From VMCP01 sp964415065 (GTDB taxonomy: Bacteria > Bacteroidota > Bacteroidia > NS11-12g > UBA955), in NCBI GenBank assembly GCA_964415065.1, contig CAYPYX010000010.1, forward strand, positions 5,429 through 69,428: a stretch of 64,000 nucleotides of DNA, in the 5' to 3' direction. Of the stretch, positions 34,807 to 44,164 are shown one piece after another (positions within the stretch are counted from its first letter, which is position 1; each line of letters opens with the position of its first letter). A model generated the notes under the pieces. It was not told where the DNA came from. It saw only the letters and a program-made list of their open reading frames with translations, and ran no database searches. Position numbers and translations under genes: made by a program.

Positions 34807-37800
34807 TTACAAACTGTAAGAGAATTTCACGGAAATGTTGGTGCCAGGATTCAATCGTGTAAAATACTGATTCTGAGCATTGAATGAACTGAATATTTGT
34901 TCTCTCTTGTCGTTCAATAAATTACTTACTTTAACACCTAAATCCATTTTGTTCTGTGGACCAAATTTGATGTTGGCATTGAAATTTAAACTATGAAAAG
35001 GTACACTGTAAACGTCTGTGTTGTTAGAAAATCCGACAAATTGCAGGGTTGGACCTTGAACGTTGTAAAACATACCCGCATCCACAGTTTTCTTTTTGTT
35101 GGTGTAAGATAATCCTCCATTGATAATGTAAGGAGCTTGTCCAGCCATAGCGCGATTTCTATCGATAATTTGACCAGTACGAGCACTGTTTTTTCTGGAT
35201 AAGTATTCTGATTCGGTGATGTTAATGCGAGATTCAGTGATGGTTAAATTGGTATTAAATGACCATTGTTTAAGAATATCGCTGATGATCGATAATTGTT
35301 GACGCAATTCAAATTCTGCACCCAGTATTGTTGCATTACCTACATTTCGCGGTTGAAAACTTCCCGCATCTGCCAAAAACTGCACAATTTCGATTGGGTC
35401 TTTTAATGTTTTATAAAATACACCTGCAGAAATCATGTTTCCTGATTTTTGGAAACTTTCCCAACGAATGTCAAAATTATTGATATGAGTAGATCTCAAG
35501 TCACCATTCCATAATGTATCTTTCCCTCCATTGGTTGTTTCTACTGCCTTTCCACCGATGAAAGTTCTACCCGTGATTGGGTCGAGTATTTCAGCATACG
35601 ACATCTCTTTTAACGATGGACGAGCAATGGTTCGAGCATACGAAATACGTATGTTAGCATTTTTAGAGATGCTATACATAGCGTTAGCAGTTGGAAACAA
35701 GTTAACATCGTTGATTACTCTTTCATTTTGGTAATCAATGGTTTTTAATTGATTGATCCCTGTGTAAAGTTGTGTGTATTGCTCTGCTCTTAATCCAACA
35801 ACAGTTTTCAATAAAGGTGAAATTTGAACTTCTTGAGTAGCGTATGCGGCGCTGTAATGTACTTGAGATTGGAACTTGTTAGGATTAACCACTTGTCCAT
35901 TTTTGATGAACATGGCATCATATCTCACACCATTTTTATTGGTTGAAGACACCAAATTGGATTCGTTAAATATTTCATTGGGATCTCCAGAAAATTTGGT
36001 ATCACCAACCGTAACTTGAAAGTTGCGAATATCAAAACTTCTGTTTTTGTAGGTATATGCTAAGCCCATACCTAATTTGCCTTTTTTACCTAATAAGCGT
36101 ACTTCTTTAGAAACATCCAAACGATTTGCAACATTGTATTCGGTAAGATCTCTCCAGATACGTTCTGGTTTACCCACCTCAGTTGAAATAACATTGTCGG
36201 GATCTCTGAATCGAGTAAAGCGAATATCGGGATCCGAAATGTTAGAACGTGTTGGAGCAATTTTCCAATCAATTTTAGTTTTTCCTTTATTGCGGGAATG
36301 AGTACCTGCAATTAATATGTTGGTTAGGCTTCTTTGATTGTATTCCAAATTGTTTTGATTGGCCTCCCAGTTTGCACCTAAATTCGTATTTCTGAAGTAA
36401 AATTGACCCGCTTTAGACTCTCCATTTTGAATGTGTAGGACGTTCAATCTGTATTTATCATTATTTGATTTTAAAGCCAAACCACCCAAAGCACCTAATA
36501 AAACATTATTGCTTCCATAATTTCCTGTTTGACGCTCTAAGGCAGTTAATTCCATGTTTTCCGGATTGGGATCCTTAGCGTATAAATTAAATTCTGCACC
36601 TTCGTAAAACTCCGTTTCATTTTTGTAAGTCAACGATGCTTGATATCCTAACGTGTATTTTTTGTTCAATTTCTTCTGATTCGCGTAAGAAATTCCCATG
36701 CTTAAATTCAAGAAACTGGTTTTTTGCTCAGCTCCCATAGTCGGGTTGAACTTCCTAGTGATTGCCTGAAATTCTTGTCCTTTAGTTCCATTAGGATTAA
36801 TTAAAAAATCCGTGTAAGAAGGTATTTGGCTATTGTTGTCTGTGGGAATGTCGCGACTTCCATTATCAAATCCCAAAAAGTCAGTAGAGCTTCCTTTATA
36901 GGTTAAATAATTGGATTTTAAGTTCATGTTGGGATTGTATCCCAATCCAAAATTTACACTCCAGTTCCTTTTTTCGGGAAAGTCTTTTGTTGCAATATCC
37001 ACAACGCCACCAGTGAAATCCGCTGGTAAGTCAGCCGTAAACGTTTTAGATACTACAATATTGTCGATTACATTGGTCGGAAATAAATCCATTTGTATCG
37101 TATTTCTATCAGGATCCAAACCGGGTATATCTACTCCGTTTAACGTAGTTTTTGTATAACGATCACCCAATCCACGTACAAATACGTATTTACCTCCTTC
37201 AACAGATACTCCAGTAACACGCGACATAGCAGAAGCGGCATCACCATCGCCAATGCGTTTGAAGTTGGCTGCAGAAATACCGTCAATCATATTCGGAGCA
37301 ATTTTCTTAGCTGTTAAAAGTGCTTCTTCATTATTTTTTACGGATTTAACGGAGATTTTTACTTCTTCCATTCCCTCAACGGCTGATTCAAGCTTAATAT
37401 CGCCTAGGGGATTGGTTTCATTTGGACTGATGGTTATATCAGTAATTGAAATTGTATTGAAACCTTCCGCTGAAACTCTGAGCGTATATGAACCAGGAGT
37501 TGCTTGGATTTCGAATTTGCCATCTAGGTCGGAAGTGGTTTTTATTGTTTTTTCGGGAGATGGTATTTCAGATCTAACGGATTCTGAACTTTCAGAATTG
37601 GAATTGGATACGGGAATAAGTTCAACTTCGGCATTTTGAACTTTTTTAGCAGTTGTGCTTTCGATAATTCGCCCACGGATAATTCCATTCTTGAGATTTT
37701 CAGCCAGGTTTAATGGGGAATTTGTTGTGTTTTCAGTTGAAATAGCGTTGGAGGATTGTGCTGAAATTCTATTTTGAACTGAACTTGCCAAGGTTAACAA

Positions 37801-37830
37801 GGCTAATGTGATAATTCTATTGGTTTGCAT
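34807..37830 (-). CDS. TonB-dependent receptor with carboxypeptidase-like N-domain
   Basis: A 1,007-residue outer-membrane receptor. Signal peptide of about 24 residues (ending RISAQ). Next is a CarboxypepD_reg-like domain (IIESTTAKKVQNAEVELIPV to ITDITISPNE), then the plug with SRVTGVSVEGGKYVFVRGLG and NGVDIPGLDP. The rest is a 22-strand barrel ending LNPGTNISVKFSYSL. It takes up a substrate with TonB energy. The usual SusD partner is missing; instead a surface lipoprotein lies upstream. Proximity to PPK1 and the polyphosphate genes raises the idea of a phosphorus source, but substrate is unknown. Confidence 0.85.
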   Translation of the reverse strand: MQTNRIITLALLTLASSVQNRISAQSSNAISTENTTNSPLNLAENLKNGIIRGRIIESTTAKKVQNAEVELIPVSNSNSESSESVRSEIPSPEKTIKTTSDLDGKFEIQATPGSYTLRVSAEGFNTISITDITISPNETNPLGDIKLESAVEGMEEVKISVKSVKNNEEALLTAKKIAPNMIDGISAANFKRIGDGDAASAMSRVTGVSVEGGKYVFVRGLGDRYTKTTLNGVDIPGLDPDRNTIQMDLFPTNVIDNIVVSKTFTADLPADFTGGVVDIATKDFPEKRNWSVNFGLGYNPNMNLKSNYLTYKGSSTDFLGFDNGSRDIPTDNNSQIPSYTDFLINPNGTKGQEFQAITRKFNPTMGAEQKTSFLNLSMGISYANQKKLNKKYTLGYQASLTYKNETEFYEGAEFNLYAKDPNPENMELTALERQTGNYGSNNVLLGALGGLALKSNNDKYRLNVLHIQNGESKAGQFYFRNTNLGANWEANQNNLEYNQRSLTNILIAGTHSRNKGKTKIDWKIAPTRSNISDPDIRFTRFRDPDNVISTEVGKPERIWRDLTEYNVANRLDVSKEVRLLGKKGKLGMGLAYTYKNRSFDIRNFQVTVGDTKFSGDPNEIFNESNLVSSTNKNGVRYDAMFIKNGQVVNPNKFQSQVHYSAAYATQEVQISPLLKTVVGLRAEQYTQLYTGINQLKTIDYQNERVINDVNLFPTANAMYSISKNANIRISYARTIARPSLKEMSYAEILDPITGRTFIGGKAVETTNGGKDTLWNGDLRSTHINNFDIRWESFQKSGNMISAGVFYKTLKDPIEIVQFLADAGSFQPRNVGNATILGAEFELRQQLSIISDILKQWSFNTNLTITESRINITESEYLSRKNSARTGQIIDRNRAMAGQAPYIINGGLSYTNKKKTVDAGMFYNVQGPTLQFVGFSNNTDVYSVPFHSLNFNANIKFGPQNKMDLGVKVSNLLNDKREQIFSSFNAQNQYFTRLNPGTNISVKFSYSL

Positions 37831-37904
37831 TATTTGATCGCTTTTTTAGGGGAGGAAAGAGAAATTTTATCTAGTGATATGAATAATGGGAGAGTTAGAA
37901 ATAC

Positions 37905-37937
37905 CCCAAAGCAGCAAGTAAAACTCGCTGCTTTGGG
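37905..37937 (-). terminator. Hairpin between lipoprotein and receptor genes
   Basis: CCCAAAGCAGC and GCTGCTTTGGG form a perfect 11-bp stem with an 11-base loop. The tail on the minus strand (GTATTTCTAA) has only a weak T-run, so it may reduce rather than stop read-through into the receptor gene and give the lipoprotein a higher mRNA level. Confidence 0.55.
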
Positions 37938-37997
37938 ATGTTTCATTATTATTTATTTCTAATCAATTTTGTTGACAACAATGAAAATAAATGAAAA

Positions 37998-39212
37998 TTA
38001 AGGTACTAAGTTGCCTGCTTTTTCTGTCCAAGACCAACCAGTGAACGCGCTCAACGTTGCACCAACTGTGTTAGAACCAGCGTTAACCGCTTTAGCATGT
38101 GCATCTGTTCCACTTTTGAAAATCTTGGTTAGGTCAGTCAACGTAGTAGTTACTTCTAGGTTTGCAAATTTCAATGTACCAGCGGTGAAGTTAGGTGCAG
38201 TTGCTGCATCCAAGCTGAAATCACCACGTCCATCTGTTGCAGGATCGGGGAATCCAAAGAAGTAAATATTTTCAAAAGTACCTTGAGCATTTGAACGGAA
38301 ATCTGCTAATTCAGCAACAGAAGATCCTTTAACCCAACCATTTTTAACGGTGTGAGCTGCAATCATTGATCCTTCTGGACCGTCGATTTCTAAAGCGTGA
38401 TCTGTGTTAGGTCCACATACTACTACGAAGTTATCCAAAGTACCAGCCCAAGCTTGGTCTGTATCGATTGCATCGTCGCCAGCATTCCAAACAACTGCAT
38501 TTTTAACACTTACAGTTCCACCAAAGAACTCGATTCCATCGTCTTGGTTTCCGATAACTTCAACATTTTCGATAACAGTACCTGAACCAACACCACCCAA
38601 AGTGATACCGTTGATTTCGTTACCTTCACCGATATTAGCACCACCGTGACGAACAGATACGTATTTTATCACACCTGAGTTGTCGTCAGAAACGTTTCCA
38701 CCATAGAAACCGTTAGGATCTGTTGGAGGAATACCTTCGATTACCGTTTCAGTGATATCACCTTTCAAAGAAGCAGGAGCTTTTCCTAAGATGATTAAAC
38801 CACCCCACAAACCGTCAAATCCAGCATCTAAGTTTGGAGAAGAAATTTCACCAGATTTTATTTCGTCAGCAACGGAAGTGAAAATAATCGGAGCTGAAGC
38901 AGTTCCTTCTGCCATCAATTTAGCACCACGAGCAATGATTAACGCAGTTGCGTTAGCACCTGTACCTGCTTGAGCTTTGATAACCGTACCTGGTTCAATG
39001 GTTAAGGTTGCACCGCTAGTTACAGCAATACGGCCAGCAAGAACGTAGTTCTTGTCTTTTGTCCAAGTAGTGTTTGATGTGATGTTCGCACTGATGATTA
39101 CATCCGACGAGTTGTTGTTGTTGTTGTTTGTTGGTTCATCAGAACATGCTCCGAAGAACAAAGTAGCAGAAGTCATTGCAACGGCTACCAAAATTGAATT
39201 GAATTTTTTCAT
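37998..39212 (-). CDS. Surface lipoprotein with beta-helix fold
   Basis: A 404-residue lipoprotein. Lipobox LFFGAC with Cys23, followed by SDE: acidic residues at +2 and +3 act as the lipoprotein export signal for the cell surface in this phylum. An Asn/Ser-rich linker follows, then a beta-helix-like body with repeated strands: TSGATLTIEPGTVIKAQAGT, GTVIENVEVIGNQDDGIEFF and NAGDDAIDTDQAW. It probably binds or processes a ligand for the receptor encoded downstream. The order lipoprotein first, receptor second is opposite to susC/susD loci. Specific substrate unknown. Confidence 0.75.
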   Translation of the reverse strand: MKKFNSILVAVAMTSATLFFGACSDEPTNNNNNNSSDVIISANITSNTTWTKDKNYVLAGRIAVTSGATLTIEPGTVIKAQAGTGANATALIIARGAKLMAEGTASAPIIFTSVADEIKSGEISSPNLDAGFDGLWGGLIILGKAPASLKGDITETVIEGIPPTDPNGFYGGNVSDDNSGVIKYVSVRHGGANIGEGNEINGITLGGVGSGTVIENVEVIGNQDDGIEFFGGTVSVKNAVVWNAGDDAIDTDQAWAGTLDNFVVVCGPNTDHALEIDGPEGSMIAAHTVKNGWVKGSSVAELADFRSNAQGTFENIYFFGFPDPATDGRGDFSLDAATAPNFTAGTLKFANLEVTTTLTDLTKIFKSGTDAHAKAVNAGSNTVGATLSAFTGWSWTEKAGNLVP

Positions 39213-39496
39213 AGAGTTTGTTTCTATTTCCTACTGCAAAGGACATATAGCTACATTAACTCAATGTTAACCGGGTATTATTTTGAATTTTTATTTATGT
39301 GTTTTATGTTAACTATAAATTAACACTAGAGAAAGATTGATTTTTTAAAATGTTAAAAATCAATTAAATAATTATTTATTGAGATTGAATCGAGTGTATT
39401 GCAATTGTAAATTTCATGTTTAATTTGAGTTGTTGATTAGATTTAGAATCAAACTACAATTGACATTTTGATGACAATGAGTTAATCTTAGCGCCA

Positions 39497-40279
39497 TTAG
39501 CTCATACCAAAACCTACAGTTGGCATACTTTGGACTTCGGCGGTAACTTTTTGTTCCGGTTGAATAAATGCAGCTGAAGTTGCTGCACCAGCCAAAACGT
39601 AGTATCCTTTTTTCAGGGGGATGTTAAATTGTTGTGCAAGTCGAGTTGCTGCGGCAAGTGATCTCCAAGGATTGTCTAAAATATCGTTGGAATTCCCTTT
39701 TTCAACGGATTCTCCATTAATCTTCAATTCAATCGGTAGATTCAATAATGGTGTACTTGGGTCAAGTTTTACACCAATACAAAAACCGGCTGAAGAACAA
39801 TTGTCGGCAACCACATCTTCTAATGAGAATTTGAAGTTTTTATATCGCGAATCAATCAACTCAATTGCTGGACAAACAGCTTCAACATAATTTTTCACCT
39901 CATCTTCGGAAAGAACCGAATTAATGTCCTCCGATAAAATGAAACAAATTTCGGGCTCCACTCTGGGATGAATGAATTGGCTACGTTGGATGGTTTGACC
40001 TTCATTGATCCACATATCTTGGGTTAAAATACCAATAATCATATCGCTAACACCCATTTGCTGCATTTTGGCTTCGGAAGTAAAGCCCATCTTTACTCCA
40101 ATTATTGGAGAGCCAGAATCCACTCGATGTTGAATTAAATTCTGCTGGATTTGATATGCTTCAGTAAGCGTAATCGCTTGATTTGAAGAAATTTGATTTA
40201 TAGGTTCTGCTTGTGTTGCTGCTTGATGTAAGCTGTTTGCCAATTCAGAAATCTTGCTGATATTAGAATTATTAGTCAC
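39497..40279 (-). CDS. dmpH: 2-oxo-3-hexenedioate (4-oxalocrotonate) decarboxylase
   Basis: About 260 residues from a GTG start (VTNNSNISKISELA). Family fumarylacetoacetate-hydrolase-like hydratase/decarboxylase. GVKMGFTSEAKMQQMGV and LIDSRYKNFKFSLEDVVADN match 4-oxalocrotonate decarboxylases such as DmpH/XylI more than the hydratases. A divalent metal site is formed by the EPEICF region and the later acidic residues. It converts 2-oxo-3-hexenedioate to 2-hydroxypenta-2,4-dienoate plus CO2. Divergent from the hydratase gene, with 102 bases between starts. An alternative upstream TTG/GTG-type start would overlap the divergent gene. Confidence 0.82.
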   Translation of the reverse strand: MTNNSNISKISELANSLHQAATQAEPINQISSNQAITLTEAYQIQQNLIQHRVDSGSPIIGVKMGFTSEAKMQQMGVSDMIIGILTQDMWINEGQTIQRSQFIHPRVEPEICFILSEDINSVLSEDEVKNYVEAVCPAIELIDSRYKNFKFSLEDVVADNCSSAGFCIGVKLDPSTPLLNLPIELKINGESVEKGNSNDILDNPWRSLAAATRLAQQFNIPLKKGYYVLAGAATSAAFIQPEQKVTAEVQSMPTVGFGMS

Positions 40280-40356
40280 ACAACAAAATTCGGTATTTTT
40301 GGCGAATTGCGATGAATATCCTGAGATATTCGTTGAAGATACTCCTTGAGAGTTCG

Positions 40357-40364
40357 TATTTTTG
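40357..40364 (+). promoter_or_regulatory. Promoter -7 box of the dmpE-F-G genes
   Basis: TATTTTTG, with TTG 21 bases upstream (40333-40335), fits TTG-N17-23-TAnnTTTG. The hydratase ATG lies 17 bases downstream. Confidence 0.6.
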
Positions 40365-40381
40365 AAGTGAATTTCAAGAAT

Positions 40382-41173
40382 ATGAACCAAACAAGCACTG
40401 TAATAGAACAAGCAGCTAATTTACTACAACAATCACATGAAGCCAAAGTTCCATGCGCTCCTATAAGAGAGCTTATTGGAGAAACAGATCTTGCAACAGC
40501 TTATGCAATACAAGACTATAATGTTGAAAAGGAACTGGCAAAAGGACGTTCTATTTCGGGTTTAAAAATTGGATTGACCTCTTTCGCAGTTCAAAAACAG
40601 TTAGGTGTGGATCAACCCGATTATGGCGTGATTTGGGCGGATACTGAAGTTAAAAATTTCGGAAATGTTGCATGGCAAGAATTATTACAGCCCAAAGCTG
40701 AAGCAGAAATTGCTTTTTTACTAGGACAAGATATCCCCCAAAAACTCGAAAATACAGCAGAGCTTTTGCCTTATTTAGAAGGTATGTGCGCTGCCATTGA
40801 GATTGTTGGTTCTCGAGTAGAGAATTGGAATATTCGGATAACAGACACAGTGGCTGATAATGCATCTGCGAGTCACTACGTATTGGAAAATCAATGGCGA
40901 TCACTTCAGGGTTTTGATTTTGAGGGATGCAAAATGCAGTTATTTAAGAATAACGAAGTTGTTTCAACAGGGCAAGGTTCGGCATGTATGGGAAATCCAT
41001 TAAATGCGGTTTTGTGGTTAGTTAATACTATGGTTGAATTGAATCGACCGCTGAAAAAAGGGTATGTTTTATTGTCTGGAGCGCTTGGACCTATGGCCCC
41101 TATGCAGCCCGATGACGAGTTTCGAGCTGAAATTGAAGGTTTGGGGGAAGTGGGTTTTTCGGTAAAAAAATAA
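40382..41173 (+). CDS. dmpE: 2-oxopent-4-enoate hydratase
   Basis: A 263-residue hydratase of the MhpD/DmpE type. Matching segments: SGLKIGLTSFAVQKQLGVDQ, PDYGVIWADTEV, PKAEAEIAFLLGQD (metal ligands), WNIRITDTVADNASASHYVL and LKKGYVLLSGALGP. It adds water to 2-hydroxypenta-2,4-dienoate to give 4-hydroxy-2-oxovalerate. It is paralogous to the divergent decarboxylase; the two act in sequence. The acetaldehyde dehydrogenase gene follows after three bases. Confidence 0.85.
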   Translation: MNQTSTVIEQAANLLQQSHEAKVPCAPIRELIGETDLATAYAIQDYNVEKELAKGRSISGLKIGLTSFAVQKQLGVDQPDYGVIWADTEVKNFGNVAWQELLQPKAEAEIAFLLGQDIPQKLENTAELLPYLEGMCAAIEIVGSRVENWNIRITDTVADNASASHYVLENQWRSLQGFDFEGCKMQLFKNNEVVSTGQGSACMGNPLNAVLWLVNTMVELNRPLKKGYVLLSGALGPMAPMQPDDEFRAEIEGLGEVGFSVKK

Positions 41174-41176
41174 ATT

Positions 41177-42103
41177 ATGTCGAACAAAAAACATAAAGTA
41201 GCCATCATCGGGTCAGGAAATATTGGCACCGATTTAATGATTAAAATTCTTCGATACTCAGATGTATTAGAAATGGGTATAATGGTGGGAATTGATCCCG
41301 CATCAGACGGATTAGCTCGAGCATCTAGAATGGGAGTAGCGACTACTTCGGAAGGTATAGATGGATTGATCAATAGTGAAGTTTGGCCGGAAATCGATTT
41401 TGTTTTTGATGCTACAAGTGCAAAGGCACATATAATCAACAATGAGAAAATTTCACAATTCCCAGGTAAACGTATCATAGATTTAACACCTGCAGCAATT
41501 GGTCCTTTTATGATTCCGCCTGTTAATTTTAATGAACTTTCTAATTCGGCAAACGTAAATATGGTAACATGTGGAGGACAAGCAACCATACCTATTGTTG
41601 CAGCGGTTTCTCGAGTAGCCAAAGTGTATTACGGTGAAATTGTAGCGAGTATTTCATCCAAATCTGCTGGGCCTGGAACCAGAGCCAATATTGATGAATT
41701 TACGGAAACTACATCCCACGGAATAGAAAAAGTTGGAGGGGCACAGAAAGGAAAAGCAATCATCGTATTGAATCCAGCAGAACCACCATTGGTGATGCGA
41801 GATACCGTTTTCACTTTAAGTGAAATGGCCGATAAAGAAGCTATTCGAAATAGCATTCACGAGATGGTACTTGAAGTTCAAAAGTACGTTCCAGGATACA
41901 AACTACATCAAGAGGTTCAATTTGAAGAGATTACAGAACCTGTGTTTATCGAAGGAGTGGGACATGTTTCGGGATTGAAAACCATGGTATTACTTCAAGT
42001 AACTGGTGCTGGTCATTATTTGCCTGATTACGCAGGTAATTTAGATATAATGACAAGCGCGGCTAAAGCTACTGCAGAACGAATGGTTCAAAATTGGGGT
42101 TGA
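41177..42103 (+). CDS. dmpF: Acetaldehyde dehydrogenase (acylating)
   Basis: A 308-residue NAD-dependent enzyme. Rossmann motif AIIGSGNIGTDLMIKIL at about residues 9-25; catalytic Cys132 in VTCGGQATIPIV, the same position as in the Pseudomonas enzyme; substrate loop TETTSHGIEKVGGAQKGKA. It oxidises acetaldehyde to acetyl-CoA, and acetaldehyde is normally channelled from its aldolase partner, encoded next. Length is typical (307-316). Confidence 0.93.
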   Translation: MSNKKHKVAIIGSGNIGTDLMIKILRYSDVLEMGIMVGIDPASDGLARASRMGVATTSEGIDGLINSEVWPEIDFVFDATSAKAHIINNEKISQFPGKRIIDLTPAAIGPFMIPPVNFNELSNSANVNMVTCGGQATIPIVAAVSRVAKVYYGEIVASISSKSAGPGTRANIDEFTETTSHGIEKVGGAQKGKAIIVLNPAEPPLVMRDTVFTLSEMADKEAIRNSIHEMVLEVQKYVPGYKLHQEVQFEEITEPVFIEGVGHVSGLKTMVLLQVTGAGHYLPDYAGNLDIMTSAAKATAERMVQNWG

Positions 42104-42218
42104 TTTTCCTAGGAGGAAAGATTGGGATTTGATTTTGAAAATGAATTTGTTAAATAGGCTGTGAATTTGTGATCTGGTAAGATTGAAAATTGATGGGCTG
42201 AAAATATAAAAAAAGATA

Positions 42219-43253
42219 ATGACACAAAAACTTTATATACAAGATGTTACGTTGAGGGATGGTCAACATGCAATTCGGCATAAATACACGATTGAACAAG
42301 TTCGGGAAATTGCACGTGCTTTGGAAGCGGCAAAAGTAGATGCTGTAGAAGTGGCACACGGTGATGGTTTAGCTGGTGGTAGTTTTAATTATGGTTTTGG
42401 TTCGCATACCGATTGGGATTGGATTGAAGCTGTGGGAAAGGAACTATCGCATGCAAAATTAACTACCTTGTTATTGCCGGGAATTGGAACGATTGATGAT
42501 TTGAAGAGAGCTCGAGATTTAGGGGTTCAGTCTGTTCGAATTGCAACCCATTGTACTGAAGCTGATATTTCTGCTCAACACATTGATGCTGCTCGAAAGC
42601 TGGGAATGGACGTTGCAGGTTTTCTCATGATGGCCCATATGAATTCTCCCGAGAAATTAGCCGAACAGGCGAAATTGATGGAAAGTTACGGTGCTCATTG
42701 TGTATATGTAACCGATTCAGCGGGTGCGTTATTGCCAGACGACGTTAGAGATAGAATGCTGGCATTTAAATCGGTTTTATTGGCAGAAACGGAAATTGGA
42801 ATTCATTGTCATCATAACTTATCTTTGGGTGTAGCTAATACCATAGTTGCAATGCAGCATGGAGCAAAAAGATTAGATGCTTCTTTAGCAGGAATGGGAG
42901 CAGGTGCGGGAAATGCTCCTTTGGAAGTACTAATTGCCGTTTTAAATAAAATGGGTGCTAATCATGGATCTGACTTGTATGCATTGATGGACGCAGCGGA
43001 TGATTTAATAAGACCACTGCAAGTTCGTCCTGTACGTGTGGATCGCGAAACATTATCCTTGGGGTATGCAGGTGTGTATTCTAGTTTTCTACTGCATGCA
43101 GAAAAAGCAGGTAAGCATTATGGCATTGATACCAGAACGATTTTAGAAGAATTAGGTCGTCGTAAAATGGTAGGTGGTCAAGAAGATATGATCGTAGATG
43201 TGGCTTTGGATCTGATGAAGTCAAATAAATTTTCGACGGGGGATACAAAATGA
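42219..43253 (+). CDS. dmpG: 4-hydroxy-2-oxovalerate aldolase
   Basis: A 344-residue class II aldolase. Metal-site residues are visible in TLRDGQHA (Asp14) and IHCHHNLSLGVANT (two His); the C-terminal communication domain that binds the dehydrogenase is present. It cleaves 4-hydroxy-2-oxovalerate to pyruvate and acetaldehyde. Separated from the dehydrogenase gene by 115 bases, longer than in most such operons; the gap holds an AGGAGG sequence but no start codon in proper range. Confidence 0.93.
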   Translation: MTQKLYIQDVTLRDGQHAIRHKYTIEQVREIARALEAAKVDAVEVAHGDGLAGGSFNYGFGSHTDWDWIEAVGKELSHAKLTTLLLPGIGTIDDLKRARDLGVQSVRIATHCTEADISAQHIDAARKLGMDVAGFLMMAHMNSPEKLAEQAKLMESYGAHCVYVTDSAGALLPDDVRDRMLAFKSVLLAETEIGIHCHHNLSLGVANTIVAMQHGAKRLDASLAGMGAGAGNAPLEVLIAVLNKMGANHGSDLYALMDAADDLIRPLQVRPVRVDRETLSLGYAGVYSSFLLHAEKAGKHYGIDTRTILEELGRRKMVGGQEDMIVDVALDLMKSNKFSTGDTK

Positions 43254-43290
43254 TAATGTGAAAGTCATAATTTTGCAAATTGAAATAACT

Positions 43291-43938
43291 ATGAAAAATA
43301 CAATTTCATTAAAATCATTGGCCATTCTTTTTGGAGGAGCCATGTTCTTTACGAGCTGCATTAACTCAAAAGAGGCTTACGACAAATCTAAGTTGTCTGG
43401 TTTTGTAGCCAATCAAACCACTGATTTGATCGCTAAGAATCAAAAAACTACCGACAATTCAGGTATTGAAAAGAAATTATCTGAAGTAGAAACCCGCGTA
43501 AACGCATTGGATGCGAACAACGAAAAAGCGGCTAAATTGGTTGCTGAATTGGAAAAGAAAATGGACGATTTAGAAACGTTGGAAAAAGAATCCAAAGCGG
43601 AGTTCGAACGTTCAAACAATGCAGTAGTTTTCTTTGAATTAGGCTCTGCTCAGTTATCTACTGCTGGAATGCAAGAGCTTTATCGCTGGAAATCGGCTTT
43701 AGACAAGAGCAAATCAGCTTACAATTACAACGTGAATTTATTTGCATCCGCGGACAAAACAGGTAATGCTAAAGTAAATGATAAGCTAAGAGCAAAAAGA
43801 GCAGATGCTGTGAAAAACTTCTTAGTGAATGTATTGGGAGTTACTGCACCAATTCAAGTTACCACAACTCAACCTTCTTTCTCTAAAGAGAACACGGTTG
43901 ATCGTCGTGTGATGATCAGCATCAGCATCAATAATTAA
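43291..43938 (+). CDS. OmpA-like lipoprotein
   Basis: 215 residues from MKNTISLKSLA. A lipobox (MFFTSC, Cys at 22) follows a short hydrophobic core. A helical coiled-coil-like stretch (about residues 57-105, EKKLSEVETRVNALDANNEK) precedes an OmpA-type C-terminal domain (FFELGSAQLSTAGMQELY, LRAKRADAVKNFLVNVLG, VDRRVMISI) that binds peptidoglycan. Acts as an outer-membrane to cell-wall link. No acidic export signal after the Cys, so probably periplasm-facing. A strong terminator follows. Confidence 0.8.
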   Translation: MKNTISLKSLAILFGGAMFFTSCINSKEAYDKSKLSGFVANQTTDLIAKNQKTTDNSGIEKKLSEVETRVNALDANNEKAAKLVAELEKKMDDLETLEKESKAEFERSNNAVVFFELGSAQLSTAGMQELYRWKSALDKSKSAYNYNVNLFASADKTGNAKVNDKLRAKRADAVKNFLVNVLGVTAPIQVTTTQPSFSKENTVDRRVMISISINN

Positions 43939-44081
43939 TTTCAGAGTATTTCTGATAATTGAATAGTGTTTTAAATTGTTGAATACATAAAATAGATTTA
44001 GTAAAATATTGCACTTAATCCATTTAGCAGCAAATTTGAAATTGCATTAGTTTTGGAAATACAATTTATATGATATTAAAG

Positions 44082-44109
44082 AAAAAGGGGAGCTTGCTCC
44101 CCTTTTTTT
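44082..44109 (+). terminator. Intrinsic terminator after the OmpA-like gene
   Basis: AAAAAGGGGA, loop GCTTGC, TCCCCTTTTT followed by further T bases: a textbook plus-strand terminator. Confidence 0.92.
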
Positions 44110-44164
44110 ATGAAATAAATTGCTGAACTTTGATCCTATTAACTTGTTAACGATCATGATCAGA

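Noticed and set aside
42107..42120. AGGAGG sequence as ribosome binding site for a gene between the dehydrogenase and aldolase
   Set aside because: No start codon at a suitable distance opens a coding frame. The aldolase ATG is about 100 bases away.
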